A DNA stretch of 64,000 bases from Chrysoperla carnea (taxonomy: Eukaryota; Arthropoda; Insecta; Neuroptera; Chrysopidae), in NCBI RefSeq assembly GCF_905475395.1, contig NC_058342.1, positions 29,718,140-29,782,139 of the forward strand, in the 5' to 3' direction. Below, one piece after another: positions 1 through 11,710 of the stretch. The notes beneath the pieces were generated by a model. That model saw nothing but the letters and a program-made list of their open reading frames with translations, did not search any database and had not been told where the DNA came from. The position numbers were made by a program, and so were the translations under genes. Every line of letters begins with the position of its first letter. The first letter of the stretch is position 1.

Positions 1-300
1 AGATGGGCGCTTGGGTACTTTTAAAATGGCTCGTCCTAAATCTGATACTTTTAATGTTCGTTTCAGTAACCCATAAACCCATCTAGGAGTGAAATTCGGC
101 AGAGAAATTTCCGACACTCCGGCAAAAGCTTTCTGTGTTATCTCTGACCTTGACAGAGTTTTATAATAACTGCTCTGTCGCCAGGTGGTGAGATTCTTTC
201 CAAGAAGGCTTAGAATGTCTACAGGCCCAGGTTCTTGGTTTGCGTTCGATAATTTACAAAATAACTCATATATTTTTGAAATTCCAGAGTTGCTGAAAAT
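1..300 (-). other. unidentified open frame reaching the left edge
   Basis: The minus strand is open for about 100 codons, from a TGA complementary to 301-303 to position 1. The base composition is clearly less AT-rich than the DNA to its right. The translation begins near IFSNSGISK and includes PRWVYGLLKRT. I recognise no family. No ATG lies in the open part, so it would have to be an internal exon, and a possible acceptor (TTTTCAG) lies near 293-295. It overlaps the start of the RhoGAP exon on the other strand and otherwise lies in that gene's intron. A transposon remnant or chance is as likely as a nested gene. Confidence 0.25.
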
Positions 301-486
301 TCAAAACTAAACAGTATGGACAGTAAAAATTTGGCAATATGTTGGTGGCCTACACTACTTCCAATTGAATTCAGTGATATGGGTTGTTTTGAACAAATGC
401 GACCATATTTAGAAGATATTGTCCAAACAATGATCGATCAGTATCCGTTCCTATTTTGTGGAAAAGAAGCATTTGTAATGGTGTGA
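288..486 (+). CDS. RhoGAPp190: RhoGAP-domain protein, p190 type: last coding exon
   Basis: This is the 3' coding exon of a GTPase-activating protein that switches off Rho-family GTPases. The exon follows an acceptor ending ATTCCAG at 287, starts with one base completing a split codon, and encodes 65 further residues to a TGA at 484-486. It holds the end of the RhoGAP fold: an N-x-M helix (LNSMDSKN), then NLAICWWPTLL, the conserved Asn-Leu-Ala-Ile-Cys and Pro-Thr-Leu block that shapes the GTPase-binding face, then a final helix ending FLFCGKEAFVMV. The W-P-T-L followed by a spaced F and M resembles p190 RhoGAP (ARHGAP5/35) more than other RhoGAPs, and the protein ends almost directly after the domain. 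The catalytic arginine exon lies left of the window. RhoGAP is seen from the sequence; p190 is inferred from the motif. Confidence 0.8.
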
Positions 487-1764
487 TCTATTTAAAAATA
501 TATATATATATATATTCAGATGATAACAAACAGCAGCAATTGTTACCAACCAAACAAAAATTAAAATTATTTATTTACTACCGTCACACTTACATAAATA
601 CACACCCACACAGAAATCAAAAAAAAAAGGTAAAAAAATATGGCTACTAAGTAAAAAATAATTGTTTGTGTTTTATAATTTAAGTAAAGTAATCCCAAAC
701 TTGTGGGATTTGAGACTGATTGAGATTATGACAGAGGTTTCGAGTTTGTTGAGAGTGTGCAATTTGCAAAAAAAAAAAAATTAAATTGACTGGAAAAAAA
801 AAATTTTTACGAATTTTAAGGCTTATTACCAATATATTTGCATTTAAAAAAAATAAATAATTGCTTTTTAAAATAAAATAAAAAAAAAAAATCACAAAAA
901 AAAAAATTATAAAAAAATTTATATTTTATAAATTTAGATAAAAACTCGTTTTATTTGAAAAACAAGAAAAAAAAATGAAAATTTTTGTACATTGATTTTT
1001 GTTTTGTTCGTTTTTTTTAATCAAATTTTTCTGTGTAGAAACTAAAAAAAAAAACGTAAAATTTGTTGATGGTCAGAAAAAAAAAATGTATGCGCGCGCA
1101 ATGTTGTGGTGTGATTAATATGAGAGGTATTTGAACATATTTGTACGAACTGTGAGTGTACAGTTATTTTGACATTTGCGAAAATATTAACCTCAAAAAT
1201 GTTGATTAGTACACTTTTAATAATTATTAAATTAAATATTATATACGATTATCGGTGACAGTAGTTTCGAAGAATTTTTGAGAAAGAATAAGGAAATTTA
1301 AATACCACTCTTTTTTTTTGCATTTGACCTGCAGGAAGATATTTGATACATCGAAAATTTCAGCGAATCCCACAATGAGATCTGAATTAGACTTTTAGTC
1401 GCAGGAAAATCTTTCCCTTCTAACCCTAAAATATAACCTTGACGAAATCTACTACTGCAAGACAATTATGGTTATAAGTATGCTTATAGAAGTCTTCAAT
1501 AAGTAATAAAGGAGCAGCAATTTTATAGGGTATTGGCTGGGACCCAAATGTCAAACTCCTTTCTATTTAGCACCTAACAAATGTGCATTCAAATCGACGC
1601 TCGTGTGATCCCTCATCTTCCAATAGCAGTCGGTTTCCCGATCTCTTTGCGCCTTACTTTGCTCGGTTTCCAATTATATATTTTCGTTGCGATGAAGGAT
1701 ATACCATCGCCACTTTTTATAGCGAATTTCCACTCCGACGAACTCTATTTTATTATAATTAACT
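487..1764 (+). other. 3' flank of the RhoGAP gene, low complexity
   Basis: Probable 3' UTR followed by intergenic DNA. It has an alternating TA run near 497-513 and many A8-A13 runs between 620 and 1090. AATAAA-like hexamers occur near 850-900, so the true polyadenylation site cannot be chosen. I see no second gene here. Confidence 0.5.
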
Positions 1765-2125
1765 TTGGAAAATGCCTTGACAGGACACTATCGATTAAAC
1801 TATCACCTTCATAACATAGGGATCTCTAATGATCCCACTTTTAGAGCCTGTATTGAGAATGACGACACCTTTATACATTTTATTTGCACCTGCAGAATCT
1901 GCAGGGCGTCAGACTTAGAATATTCGAGTCCTAAACCTTGGATCCATCATTCCTGTGTGTCCTCGACAGAATTCTTGCGCCTAGCCTCGACAGAACTTAG
2001 TCTCATCCGATTTTAATAGCGCCTCTAACTCGAAGACGTCTCGTTTTTGGGTAACAGAGTCGTTCTCAAGGAGGGCACAGAGGACTCTTGGTCTAGGTGC
2101 TAGGGATCCACTTGCGGTAGCCCTC
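1765..2125 (+). pseudogene. degenerate non-LTR retrotransposon ORF2 end
   Basis: The open frame 1765-2016 reads GHYRLNYHL, then FRACIENDDTFIHFICTC. This is the pattern after the RNase H domain in I/R1/LOA-type LINE ORF2 proteins: a GH-x-L-x2-HL helix, then a C-x2-C...H-x4-C knuckle. The frame is broken on both sides and no reverse transcriptase is present. The tail contains AGACGTCTCG and a GAGGGCACAGAG motif that recur at 9385-9670, so both are remnants of one family. Confidence 0.6.
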
Positions 2126-2795
2126 TTTTTGTTATTATTATTATTAACTTTGGAAAAACGTGTTTAAAATAGACGCTCGTATTAAATAATTAAAAATAGT
2201 GTATTATAAATTTCCCTCATATTTTTCTCAAAGACCCTTGAGAAATTACTGTCACACATAAGCGTGTAAAAATAAATGGCTCCGTTGCTTTTTAAAAACA
2301 GTGTCTTTTTATAATAATATATAAATATTTGTAATATCAGTGTCATCTAGTAATTAAAAACTAATTAATTAATTAATATTTAATAAAAAAAAAATGAAAT
2401 CATGCACAAATAGTGTCTAGATAGTTTTACAAAAAATAAAAAAAATAAATACAAAACAAAAAAATATCTTCCATTTTACATTCCAAAAAAATTTAGGAGT
2501 ATGATGATATTAACGAAATAAGTGATATAACTCAATGTTTTTAAATAAAGAAAAAAATGAAATTAAAATTAAACAAAATGCTGCATGTGTTTTTATTACT
2601 AATAAAATGAAAAAAAAAATTTAAAAATATTTAGCACCACTGATTTTTTTAATTTATTCACTTTTTTTTGTACCATCAAACAATTTTTTGAAAATAGGGA
2701 AAAAACAAAAAGAGAACTTGCATTTCTTGATTTTTCTAATTTAACTTGTCTGTTTAATACACAGTACTAGTCGACCCATGCGGTCGGCTATAAAT

Positions 2796-3000
2796 CTACT
2801 TTCTTTTTATTTATAGGCAATTTTATGACAGATATGATTTACAAATTACATACTAAACAAAATGAAATGTTAATAGTATGTATTTCTTTAGCCTGTTTTT
2901 TCCTAAGCGATATATTTTTAGATCATGAGTCTGTTTTGCGTTATAATTTAAGCTTGAAAATGAGGGGCAAATCATGGAAATTGATTAATAAATAAGATCT
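2796..3000. repeat. dispersed repeat, copy 1 (pair with 23195-23400)
   Basis: Shares an ordered series of words with 23195-23400: TTTATTTATAGGCAATTTTA, then GATATGAT, AACAAAAT, GCCTGTTTTTT, GAC/TCATGAATCT-like and GGTAAATCAT-like blocks. The copies are diverged and in the same orientation. The family is not identified. Confidence 0.55.
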
Positions 3001-3049
3001 CGTGATGTGACAGAAAAACAGGCTAGAGAAATAATATATAGAGCTGAAT

Positions 3050-3195
3050 TTAAGGCGCCTATCTGGACGGGGGCATCATATTTCAATCAATTGATTGAAA
3101 AAGACAATAATTTGAAAACCAAAGACAGCCTGATGCGCAATACAAAGTACGCAACAACCGAGAGGACTTGACCTCACCTAGATAGCCGCCTTTTT
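3050..3195. mobile_element. possible small MITE with terminal inverted repeats
   Basis: The left end AAGGCGCCTATCTGGA and the right end TAGATAGCCGCCTTTTTT form imperfect inverted repeats about 140 bp apart. No coding capacity. No convincing target duplication was found, so the superfamily is open. Confidence 0.35.
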
Positions 3196-3418
3196 TCGTC
3201 CTACCCTCTCCACTCTAGTTTTACGTCCTTATTAATTACGTTCTTGATCCCATAAAATAAGACCAGCGGTATAATTTGATTGTTTATCGGGTTCTATAGG
3301 CTACCCCTTGAAAAATATTTTTTCTTCAAATAGATTTGAATATAAGTAGAATTGAAATCGACAAAGAATGCAAGTTCTTCTTTAGATTACTTGGATTATT
3401 GATGCATATATTTCCAGT

Positions 3419-3700
3419 ATGTTGCCAACTATTTGTAAACAAATTCGTCAGCAATTTTCTTTTTATAAAAATTGTGGATTATCTGAAGACAAAATTTTTA
3501 CACAAATCCCTCTTCAAATTTCATTAAAAACTATCCTTATCCAACTGGCTGTTCACAATGCTTCCGCAATCAACATTTGCACATTGATCGAAACAGCCAG
3601 ACATATTTTGATGGCATTCCGAAATGATAAAACATCGGCCAAGATAAGCCCAATGTTTTGGTTGCCGAAAACAAACCGCCTTATGCATGGGAGTCCTTAG
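3419..3700 (+). other. orphan open frame, unrecognised
   Basis: An ATG-initiated frame of 93 codons (begins MLPTICKQIRQ, ends NRLMHGSP) in DNA less AT-rich than its surroundings. No domain, signal peptide or family is recognised, and no splice-supported extension was found. It could be a relic of a transposon protein. Confidence 0.2.
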
Positions 3701-3989
3701 CAATTTTTTTGTTTTATTTGTATCCAAATTATATTTAATCCATTTTGAGTTAACCCACAAATTTTGGGCAGATCTATTGCCAAGGACTTTTTCTTCTTAA
3801 AACTAAGTGAGAAACATTCAGGGGGATTTTTCAATATATTAACTATTCTTAACAAATTTTTAGATTACCTAAAAATTTTCTCTGATCCAAACACACGTTT
3901 TAAGCCAGGACCTATAAACCGTCCCATTTTTCCCATAGATTTACGACCAATATCTTTTTTCTAGTAGCAAAAACCTTTATCAAGCATAT

Positions 3990-4422
3990 AAATATTATCA
4001 AAGATAATAAATGAGAACTCTAGGATTTTTCGAAATAAATTTCGTTTTTTGCCCCAATTTCCTAAATTAATTTTTTTGTATTATATAAATACGTATTTCG
4101 ACTTCAGAGTAGTCATCATCAGTATGAATTAGCTAATCGTAATTAATCTTATTTTGTATGTTACTCGTTGCTAATTTGGTGACTAGAGCTTGGCTGACGT
4201 CACTGACATTACAATTTGACAGATACTTGGAAAAGTATAAATTGTAGGTACACGAAAATATCAATGTGCAGTCCGCCACCAAATTAGCAACGAGCAACAT
4301 ACACAATAATAGTAATTACGATTAGCTAATTCATACTGATGATGACTACTTGGTAGTCGATATTTATATAATACAAAAAATTGATCTTGGAAATTGGGGC
4401 AAAAATCGAAATTTATTTCTCT
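3990..4422. mobile_element. inverted pair of Penelope-like (hammerhead-bearing) repeats
   Basis: Two arms of about 150-200 bp in head-to-head orientation: GATTAGCTAATTCATACTGA reads rightward at about 4320 and leftward at about 4137. Each arm carries a CTGATGA box, a short hairpin and GAAA. The left core lies on the minus strand at 4096-4122; the right core on the plus strand at 4336-4362 is decayed to GATA. The outer part shares GGGGCAAAAATCGAAATTTA with the copies at 16.8, 26.3 and 35.4 kb. Hammerhead motifs and inverted terminal arrangements are known in Penelope-like retroelements. No reverse transcriptase is present, so this is a terminal fragment or a non-autonomous unit. Confidence 0.65.
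4096..4122 (-). ncRNA. hammerhead-ribozyme-like core (copy A, left arm)
   Basis: Read on the minus strand: CTGATGA, one extra T, a stem GACT...AGTC with two further positions, GAAA, then palindromic TACGTA at 4095-4090. The order CTGATGA-stem II-GAAA is the hammerhead catalytic core. The one-base insertion before stem II and the minimal stem III mean self-cleavage is not shown. Confidence 0.5.
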
Positions 4423-4429
4423 ATCAAGC

Positions 4430-5863
4430 AAATAAAAACTTAATTAGTGATATTTAAAGCACAATTTTATATTAATAGTGAATTAAGTATAGAAAATACA
4501 CTTAATTTTTCCGGTACAAATATGTTTAAATAACCTTTTTTCCAAAATAATTTTGGGAAAACAAACTTTCAGTAAAAACCTGTACTATGCGGTAAATTAT
4601 TATTCCAGTGTTTTAAAAGCTTCATATTTGAATTCTGTTTACTGTACGGGTTTTATCACTGTAAGACTGTTATTTTAGCTGTAAAAAAAAATAAGACTCA
4701 TTAATTTGAGCGATTTGAGGCGACAAATAAGACAATAGTTGCAATTTTGAATAATATGCACAATAATACAAGAAAAACAATTTTTCAATCGGATGCATTT
4801 CAATTAAGTGGAAATTTTAGCAATGTTTGTACATTTTTTCAAAGCGAGTAAAACTAGTGAAAACCAAAAAGTGAATTTTTATCATAATTGGGGAAAAAAG
4901 GCATTCATTTGAATTAAAATCGAGCTCTTTAGGAAAAAAACAAACTGAACATTTTTCTTGTAATTATACATTTTCGGTTTAATTTTATGAACGCATAAGT
5001 TATTGAGTATTGTTGAGGCAAAAATTTCTGAAATCTTTTAAAACGCCTAAAAAGTTATCGTGCATAACTCGTGATTTTTTTCTTGGAAAATCCTCGAAGA
5101 CAAAGACAATATGAACATTTTTTAAAAACGTTCTGAGAGAGTACTTATTCATCCTCTAACTGACTACTATCGATCGAAACAAAGTCCGGAAGAAAACGGA
5201 ATCCGTATATTGTATCTCTCTTTTTCTCTCAGAAAACTCTTTTATTTGGAATGGAGTCATTTAGGCTGAAATTCTAAATTATAAGGTCAGCGTCTTTCCT
5301 AGACTTGTTTATACTTTATTATTCCAGTTCGATTAATTAAATCGAACTAATCGAACATATATCAGATGTGTGAAGAAATTCCCAAATTGTCGAATTAATT
5401 CACGGTAATACACCCTTTTAAACTTCGCTACTCGTTAGAGAAGACTTTAGGATCTGAACTGGATTAACGAATAGAAGACCTACTGTATTCTCCTACGTCA
5501 TGAATTAACGAAATTTAATATTCCCAATATATTGCATTCATAAAAATTAAACTTACGCATGCGTATAAATTGATTTAATTTGATATTTAAAAATGAACTG
5601 CTGTATAAATTGTTCATCTGCCAAAATAACTGTGATGTTAATTATTAAATATGTATTAGGAATTGACTGTTAAAAGAAAATAAAAATAAGAAACATTGCC
5701 AAATATTCCACTCACTAAAAAAACATACTTGAATACGAGATTCGAAGATTTTTGGATCTTATAAAATCTAATTCAAGCATTATCATTTAGAACACACGTT
5801 CACTAGACCTATAAAGCTTTTTTTAGGACCATGAAGACTATAAAAAAAAGAGGCTTAATTCTG
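4430..5863. other. intergenic, no gene seen
   Basis: AT-rich DNA with stop codons in all frames. No recognisable repeat or RNA gene was found. Confidence 0.5.
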
Positions 5864-6071
5864 GATCTCGGGCAATGTATTCGATGGGCTCATATACGTT
5901 AGTCACTTAATAAGTTCGCTTATCTGAATTTGGCGGCGCTGATTGTATCACACGACCATGCGTATTGATTCTGCGCAATTCGTGAGATACAATCAGTGCC
6001 GCCAAATTCAGTTAAGCGAACTTAGCAAGTGCCGGACTTATATGAGCCCATCGAATGACTTACCCGAGATG
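5864..6071. mobile_element. fold-back element, about 85-bp arms
   Basis: The left arm starts ATCTCGGGCAATGTATTCGA and runs through GGCGGCGCTGATTGTATC. The right arm is its reverse complement, running from GATACAATCAGTGCCGCC to ATGACTTACCCGAGAT. The arms enclose a loop of about 35 bp near 5950-5985. The open frame 5943-6164 is a by-product of this structure. It is typical of a non-autonomous fold-back MITE; no target duplication was confirmed. Confidence 0.7.
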
Positions 6072-9000
6072 ATATCTTTCAATATCGCAGAGAGCGAATT
6101 TTCGGATCGATTTCTAGTTTACCAAGCATCCCAATTTCCTAAAACAGGCTTTTTGGCTGAGTGAAAGTATGTACCAAACGGCATTACTTAATCATTTTTT
6201 ACAAGATATAAACCTTCGGACTATAATTAGAATGAGAGCCCGACATATTTAAAAATGAACGCCTTTTCGAACAAAAAATATTCCTTGCTTATTAAAACAA
6301 TAATTTAGTTCATATTTTTCATAAACATTCCTAAAACTTTTGCAGTGTTTAGCACGAGACCCAACTGCTCATAAACTTATGTATAAAAATTTCAGTATGT
6401 ACTGAAATATCCTCCCCCCTGCCATGCCATCTCTTTATAACAGGAGTTTCACGAGAAATTTGGTAAAATTTATAGACATTTTTTAAACATTAAAGAAAAA
6501 ATATTAAAAAAGTACAATTTCGAATTCGATTCAATTCGAATTTTTTTTATATGATAATTATCGAAGAAAATAATTTACAACTCTATTAATAATTGTTGAA
6601 GTTTTTGTTTTTTTTTATAAATAACAAGTTGTAGCCATGAAAAACAACAAACGTCCCTTAATTAAAATGGATTAAAACGGGATTGAAGGAATCATCAATT
6701 TTGGTCATTGTAACCGATATTTAAAGTAATAAGATCCAAAATAAAGTTAACAAAGCTAATTATGATGTTCTTTTGTTTGGCTAAAAAGGTACATGTAACA
6801 AAAATGTGTTTGCGCATGCCTTGATCGTTATAGTCGATATGTCGGTTTTTAATTCCAATTAATATTGGTCACTTTAGCCGATATATCGTTATAATCGATG
6901 TTGTTATAGCCAATATATTCACAATTCGTTCGGGATCCTTCACTTTCATCGTTATCCTGTTTCGAAACCGATTTTAATTTTATATCGATTCTTAGATCAT
7001 CTGTACACTCCATCGAAATATTTCGTTGAATGTAAAATTAGTAAAGCGGCTATGGAATCTCATACCGTTAAACCGGATCCATGTCGAATCGATTGGACAT
7101 ATTTTCAGTTTCCGGTGCCTCCTGGAAATGTATTTTTCAGACACATTCTCATAACTGGTTAAAAATAAAGGAATTAAATTTGAAAGTTTCGACAAACGAA
7201 AAGAATCGAATGTGAAAACATACTCTCTTAGCCACGATCTAATTGGTTTTTGAATTTTTGTATTTTATTTCAATTCTTTATCATAAATAATATTGAATTT
7301 AAGTAAATTATAATTAATAAAATAATTCACAGATTACAAACGTTATTTAGGCAAAGTGTGCTATGTTCGTGACGTATTAATATTAAAATACAAAAGCCTA
7401 TGTATAAATATACATAACTATTACGTCACAACGATGTTTTACCGAAAATTTTTCTTCGAGCGTTTTCGTTTCTCTCGTAACTTTCAAATTATTATGAAAA
7501 AATAAAAACAGTTTCACATTCATGAAATATTTTAAATTTAAACGGATGTTCTGAGACACTCAATATGCTGGGTTAAACATTTTATATTTTTTAATTTCTA
7601 TTTTAAATAATTGGGAAAAAATGAAAATATCACGCGTGTCTTGAAAGAAAACATTGTATGCCTGTAAATGTTAACAGATTATTCCTGAAATACTTTGTAT
7701 ATAAAAATACAAAAAAAATGCACTTTAAAGATTGAGATTCTGACCCCACAAAAATAAAAAATAGAGAAAATAATAAAAAAAACTATTTTGTATATTGGCA
7801 ATTATCGATGTATCTAATTAATATGTGTAAAAAAAACCAATTTTGCATGGAAAAAAATTTGTTTTTCGCTTTATGATGTATTTTTAAAAATCCCGCGCTC
7901 AGATATTTTATTTATTCGAAGAAAACCGCTTATCTTTTTATTTTTGGAAAAACAATCCATATTTCAGAAATAATTCTTGAATGTAATTTTTAAGAAAAAA
8001 TATTCCTAATAAACAGTTTTTCATTTGTAAAAAATTTCCGTCCTGTATAAAAATTTTTAAAGTATACTATTTTTTCAAATCTGTTCCATAACGAAAACAC
8101 AATGACTTTTCGATAATCCATAATATTTATCTTAATATGTTTTTTTTTTTGGCCTTAAGTTTTTTTGGAGGTTTAATTATAAAAAACAAAAAAAAATTAT
8201 CTTTGGATATTGAAAAGTTTTTTGGAAATTTTACATTCAAGAATCAGTTTTTTTTTATGTATGATTTAGGATAATTTTTCAAAAAATGTTCCTTAGATAT
8301 TTATGTCAATTTTATTTGATCTTTGCCCTTGCAATTCAATTTAAGTGAAGGAAAAACATTTTCTTAAGTACACTAAACGATTAGAAACAAAATTATGGGT
8401 CAAAATATCCTTCTTCTGGAACACAAGTATTTTTTAATAAGAAATTGTCGCTTTAAAAGTTTTTAATAAGAGTATGAGTAGCAAAACATAATCTATAATA
8501 ATTGTTTGATCCCTGCTAAATTTGCTCCGGCTCAGTACTATTGTTTCTGGAGTATGTCAATTGTTTATTTGATTTATGTTGCTCAAATTTTGAACACTTT
8601 TTAATGGTAGGAAGCCTTAGCCAAAGAGAAAAAAAAAAGAGCAATGGGAGGGAAAGACTATTAATAAATGTTTTAAAATAAGCGTTGTGAGGGGCTCTAA
8701 TGGGGATTTTCAGAATTTCAGCGACAATTTTTTAGACCATGAGCTAATTTTTCACTAAAAGCGAGAATAAAACAGATAAACAACGAATAATAAACTTGTT
8801 TACAACTTTTATATGAAACTTTTTTTTAATGTATATGAAAATTATTCTAAATCATTCGAATACTTTGAAGAAAATCCTACAAATCTCAATTTTAATGTGA
8901 ATTAATAATAATATTAAACTACTAAAAAAATTTTTTTATTTAACCTCAAAAAAAACTACTAAACTTACAAGAACTTCCAAAAGTGAAACTAAAAAAAATT

Positions 9001-9384
9001 TCGAAATGAATGAATCACAAAAAAAAAAAAATAAATAAATAAATAATTGCCTAATTTTATAAATTTTTTAATATAGTCTCAAAACAAAATGGCTGTTTGT
9101 GTATAAACTTAAAAAAAAAAAAACTAAAAAAAAATCGATTCATTTGTTTCCAGCGTACGTAATTCTTATATTTTGTGTCAGTTTTTTAGTATGGAAAGAA
9201 AATTGTACATTTTTTTTAAAAATTCATATCTAAGGAATTTCATCACTCAAATTGTAAAAATTTTGTGCGAAAATTATTTCGTATAATTCTGTAAATTATC
9301 TTCTTAAATTAATTTAGTACGAGCTATGAAGTGGTTTTGAGCATTCGATTACTCTTTTTGCATAGTTTGAATTGGAATCTAAGA
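6072..9384. other. intergenic, no gene; ATCGAT/CGATAT-rich patch
   Basis: No coding exon was found. Between 6700 and 6925 several imperfect copies of a GTTATAGCCGATAT-type word occur (TAACCGATATT, TATAGTCGATATGTCGG, TAGCCGATATATCG, TATAGCCAATATA), probably a decayed short repeat. The rest is A/T runs. Confidence 0.45.
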
Positions 9385-9670
9385 CAATAATGATGACATC
9401 TCTTGTATGACCTGTGTGGAGGACGATGAAACCATATGCATGTTATTTGGACCTGCATAAATCTGTAAGATGTCAGTTATAGAATATTTGGGTTCAAAAC
9501 CTTCTAACTATCAATCCTTGGAGCAATATCGACGGAGAAGCTATGTGCTTTCTGCGTAGTATTTGACCTCGACAGAATCCTATAGCTTCACCTGCTTAAC
9601 ATTGCACCTCTTACCCGGAGACGTCTCGCCTTCGGGTGACAGATTGTTCTCGGAGAGGGCACAGAGATTA
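9385..9670 (+). pseudogene. degenerate non-LTR retrotransposon end, second copy
   Basis: Matches 1840-2110 in word order: GACGATGAAACCATATGCATG, the codon remnants around ATTTGGACCTGCA, GACCTCGACAGAATCC, GGAGACGTCTCG, GGGTGACAG and GAGAGGGCACAGAG. Both copies are frame-broken. It is a relic of the post-RNase H cysteine motif and 3' end of a LINE. Confidence 0.5.
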
Positions 9671-10062
9671 TAAATAATTATCATACAAAATATCAGCGCA
9701 TTTGTTTACACAGCCAACTGACGTCATGACCACATAACAATACGGCGTACACTCCAGCGATTTCGTGTAATTACGTTCGAAATTTGAATATGTAAAATTT
9801 AAATGCCGTTTATTAGCTACATAGAATCTAATTGATACACTTTTCAAAAATGGGTCCCTATTCTTGAAAGACCATTTACTCAAACTTGTCTCTTTTGGTT
9901 CCAATTATAACTATACAAAATGAGCAATTCAATTCCATCGATAAATTTAAACCACTATAGTAAATTTGAAAATTACGATTGAATTTTTACGGATGATTTA
10001 CAAAAGTAAAAATGAAGTCACAGTTTTCAAATTTGACCCAATAGATGGAACACTGTCACAAT

Positions 10063-10559
10063 ATACAGAGTGTTAGATAAGAGCCGGAACAGCATAACAA
10101 CTCGAAAAAGAACGATTGTAAGGAAAAACAGTTAACACTTAAGTTTGGCCGGGGATGGGCCAACCCATTTACGGTATCACAACGGACCCTATGGTCTAAG
10201 TGTGTCCCACCCCAGGACAGCCACTCTAACCTAACCTAACACTAAAGTTTTTGGGTTAAAGGAGTTGTAAAATAAGTGATAAAATAAAGCTTAACTTTCC
10301 AGATCATTTGGTAAGTTGTCCCTCATAAAAGTAACAACTTTGACTTAAGAAAATTTTACAAATTTTTCGGACAAAAGTTGTTGGGTTTTAATGAAGAAAA
10401 ACATTTACAATTAAAAATTTTCATCTATCTCTTATCACTTATAAGCACGAGCTCCCTTTTTTACAACAACCTTGAACGTCAAACCAAATTTCAGGCTTAT
10501 CACTAAAAGCTATCACTCCTTTAACTCGGAATTTTGGAACTTTTAGTAGCACTCTGTAT
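10063..10559. mobile_element. Tc1/mariner-like MITE, with a nested repeat
   Basis: Perfect 12-bp inverted ends: ATATACAGAGTG at 10061-10072 and CACTCTGTATAT at 10550-10561, with terminal TA dinucleotides as expected for a TA target site. There is no transposase. The CCTAA-tailed repeat at 10146-10247 sits inside it and is probably a later insertion. Confidence 0.6.
10146..10247. mobile_element. CCTAA-tailed SINE-like repeat, copy 1
   Basis: Begins GGCCGGGGATGGGCCAACCC, contains ATTTACGGTATCACAACGG, GGTCTAAGTGTGTCCC and CCAGGACAGCC, and ends CTAACCTAACCTAAC. Nearly identical to 33738-33838; its 3' half matches 61190-61290. The tail unit CCTAA is the complement of the insect telomere repeat TTAGG. 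Confidence 0.65.
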
Positions 10560-11519
10560 ATTTACAAATTTAAAAAAAAAAATATTTAAAGATATTAGCT
10601 ACAAATAATATTTAAAAAATAAAAATAAATTTAAAAAAAAACTAAAAAAAAAAATACAAAAAAAAAAAACAAAAACCAATTTTGATAGTCATGTAAAAAT
10701 AAAAAAAAATTATACTTACAATTTTTATAAAAAAAAAAAGTATTATATAATATTATTTATTTGTTAATTATTATTATTATTTTTTTAATTTTTATTTAAA
10801 TTAAGTGATTAATTAATTATGATTGTAATTTATTTTTTTAATATATTTTTCTCCATTGCAAAAAAAAACATAAAAAAATGAATAATTAATTCGCTACTAA
10901 AAAACAAAAAATATATGTTTATAATTATTATATTATTGATTAAAGCGTCGTAATTGTTTTTTTTTAACTGATTAAAAAGAAAAACTTAATTTTAAACAAA
11001 AAGGTGCAATGAAAATTAACAAAGTTTTTGAGGGTATTCAGTTATTTTCTAGAAGTAGAGAATCCTGTAAAAATCAAATGTAAATGACCTTTCGGCCAAA
11101 TTATATTGACAGTTGGATAAAAGGACTTTCGTAAAATGTTGATCAAGAGAGTCAATGAACCGAAAATTTTTGATATACACTCCGCAAAAATAAAAATCCG
11201 ACACTTCTTTTTCGATAAAAAATCCACTTTTTGCAACCATGTAACTTTGTTTTTCTTGACCGTTTTGCGATCCACCAAGATTAAGAATCTAAGAATCGAA
11301 ATGTCATGGCAATCAGAAATTCGCTACTATTTCCCCCGTCCAACTAAATAAATGGTAAATCCAGGTTCATGAAAAAGACAGCTGCTCTGGCCTGCCTTTT
11401 CCTCGGTACTCTCATGTGTCCGTATAAGCTGAATTTGTGGGTAGTATTTGTTCAATTTGATAAAGACAGTCAGTGGCTGTGTTGAGCCGAACTGAAAGCT
11501 TAGATAATTTACTAACATA

Positions 11520-11710
11520 TCTCCATGCGCCTCAAAGGTAGCACAGGACTACCAAACGTCCTCAACTGGGTTGACGCAACAAATAAATCAACCAGATATA
11601 GGTACTGGGGCCCAAGGACATTCCAAAGAATTGTAAAGCCTACGAGCTTGCTAAAAATGTCACAAAGCTATGCGATACAAGCATCAATAGCCATCCGGGA
11701 GTTCCGTTTG
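11520..11710 (+). pseudogene. possible retroelement RNase H remnant
   Basis: Read in shifting frames, the strand gives a WGP block, GHSKE and KAYELAK. This recalls the W-x-P-G-H...N-x-K-A-x-E-L-A signature of LINE RNase H domains, broken by at least one frameshift. The nearby open frame starting at 11525 is not itself a recognisable protein. Weak call. Confidence 0.35.

Noticed and set aside
3419-3760. Gene on either strand at 3.4-3.8 kb
   Set aside because: Both strands have overlapping open frames of similar length and neither resembles a known family; listed only as an orphan frame.
10232-10247. Interstitial telomere block
   Set aside because: Only two to three CCTAA units, always at the end of the same dispersed repeat, so it is a repeat tail rather than a telomere relic.
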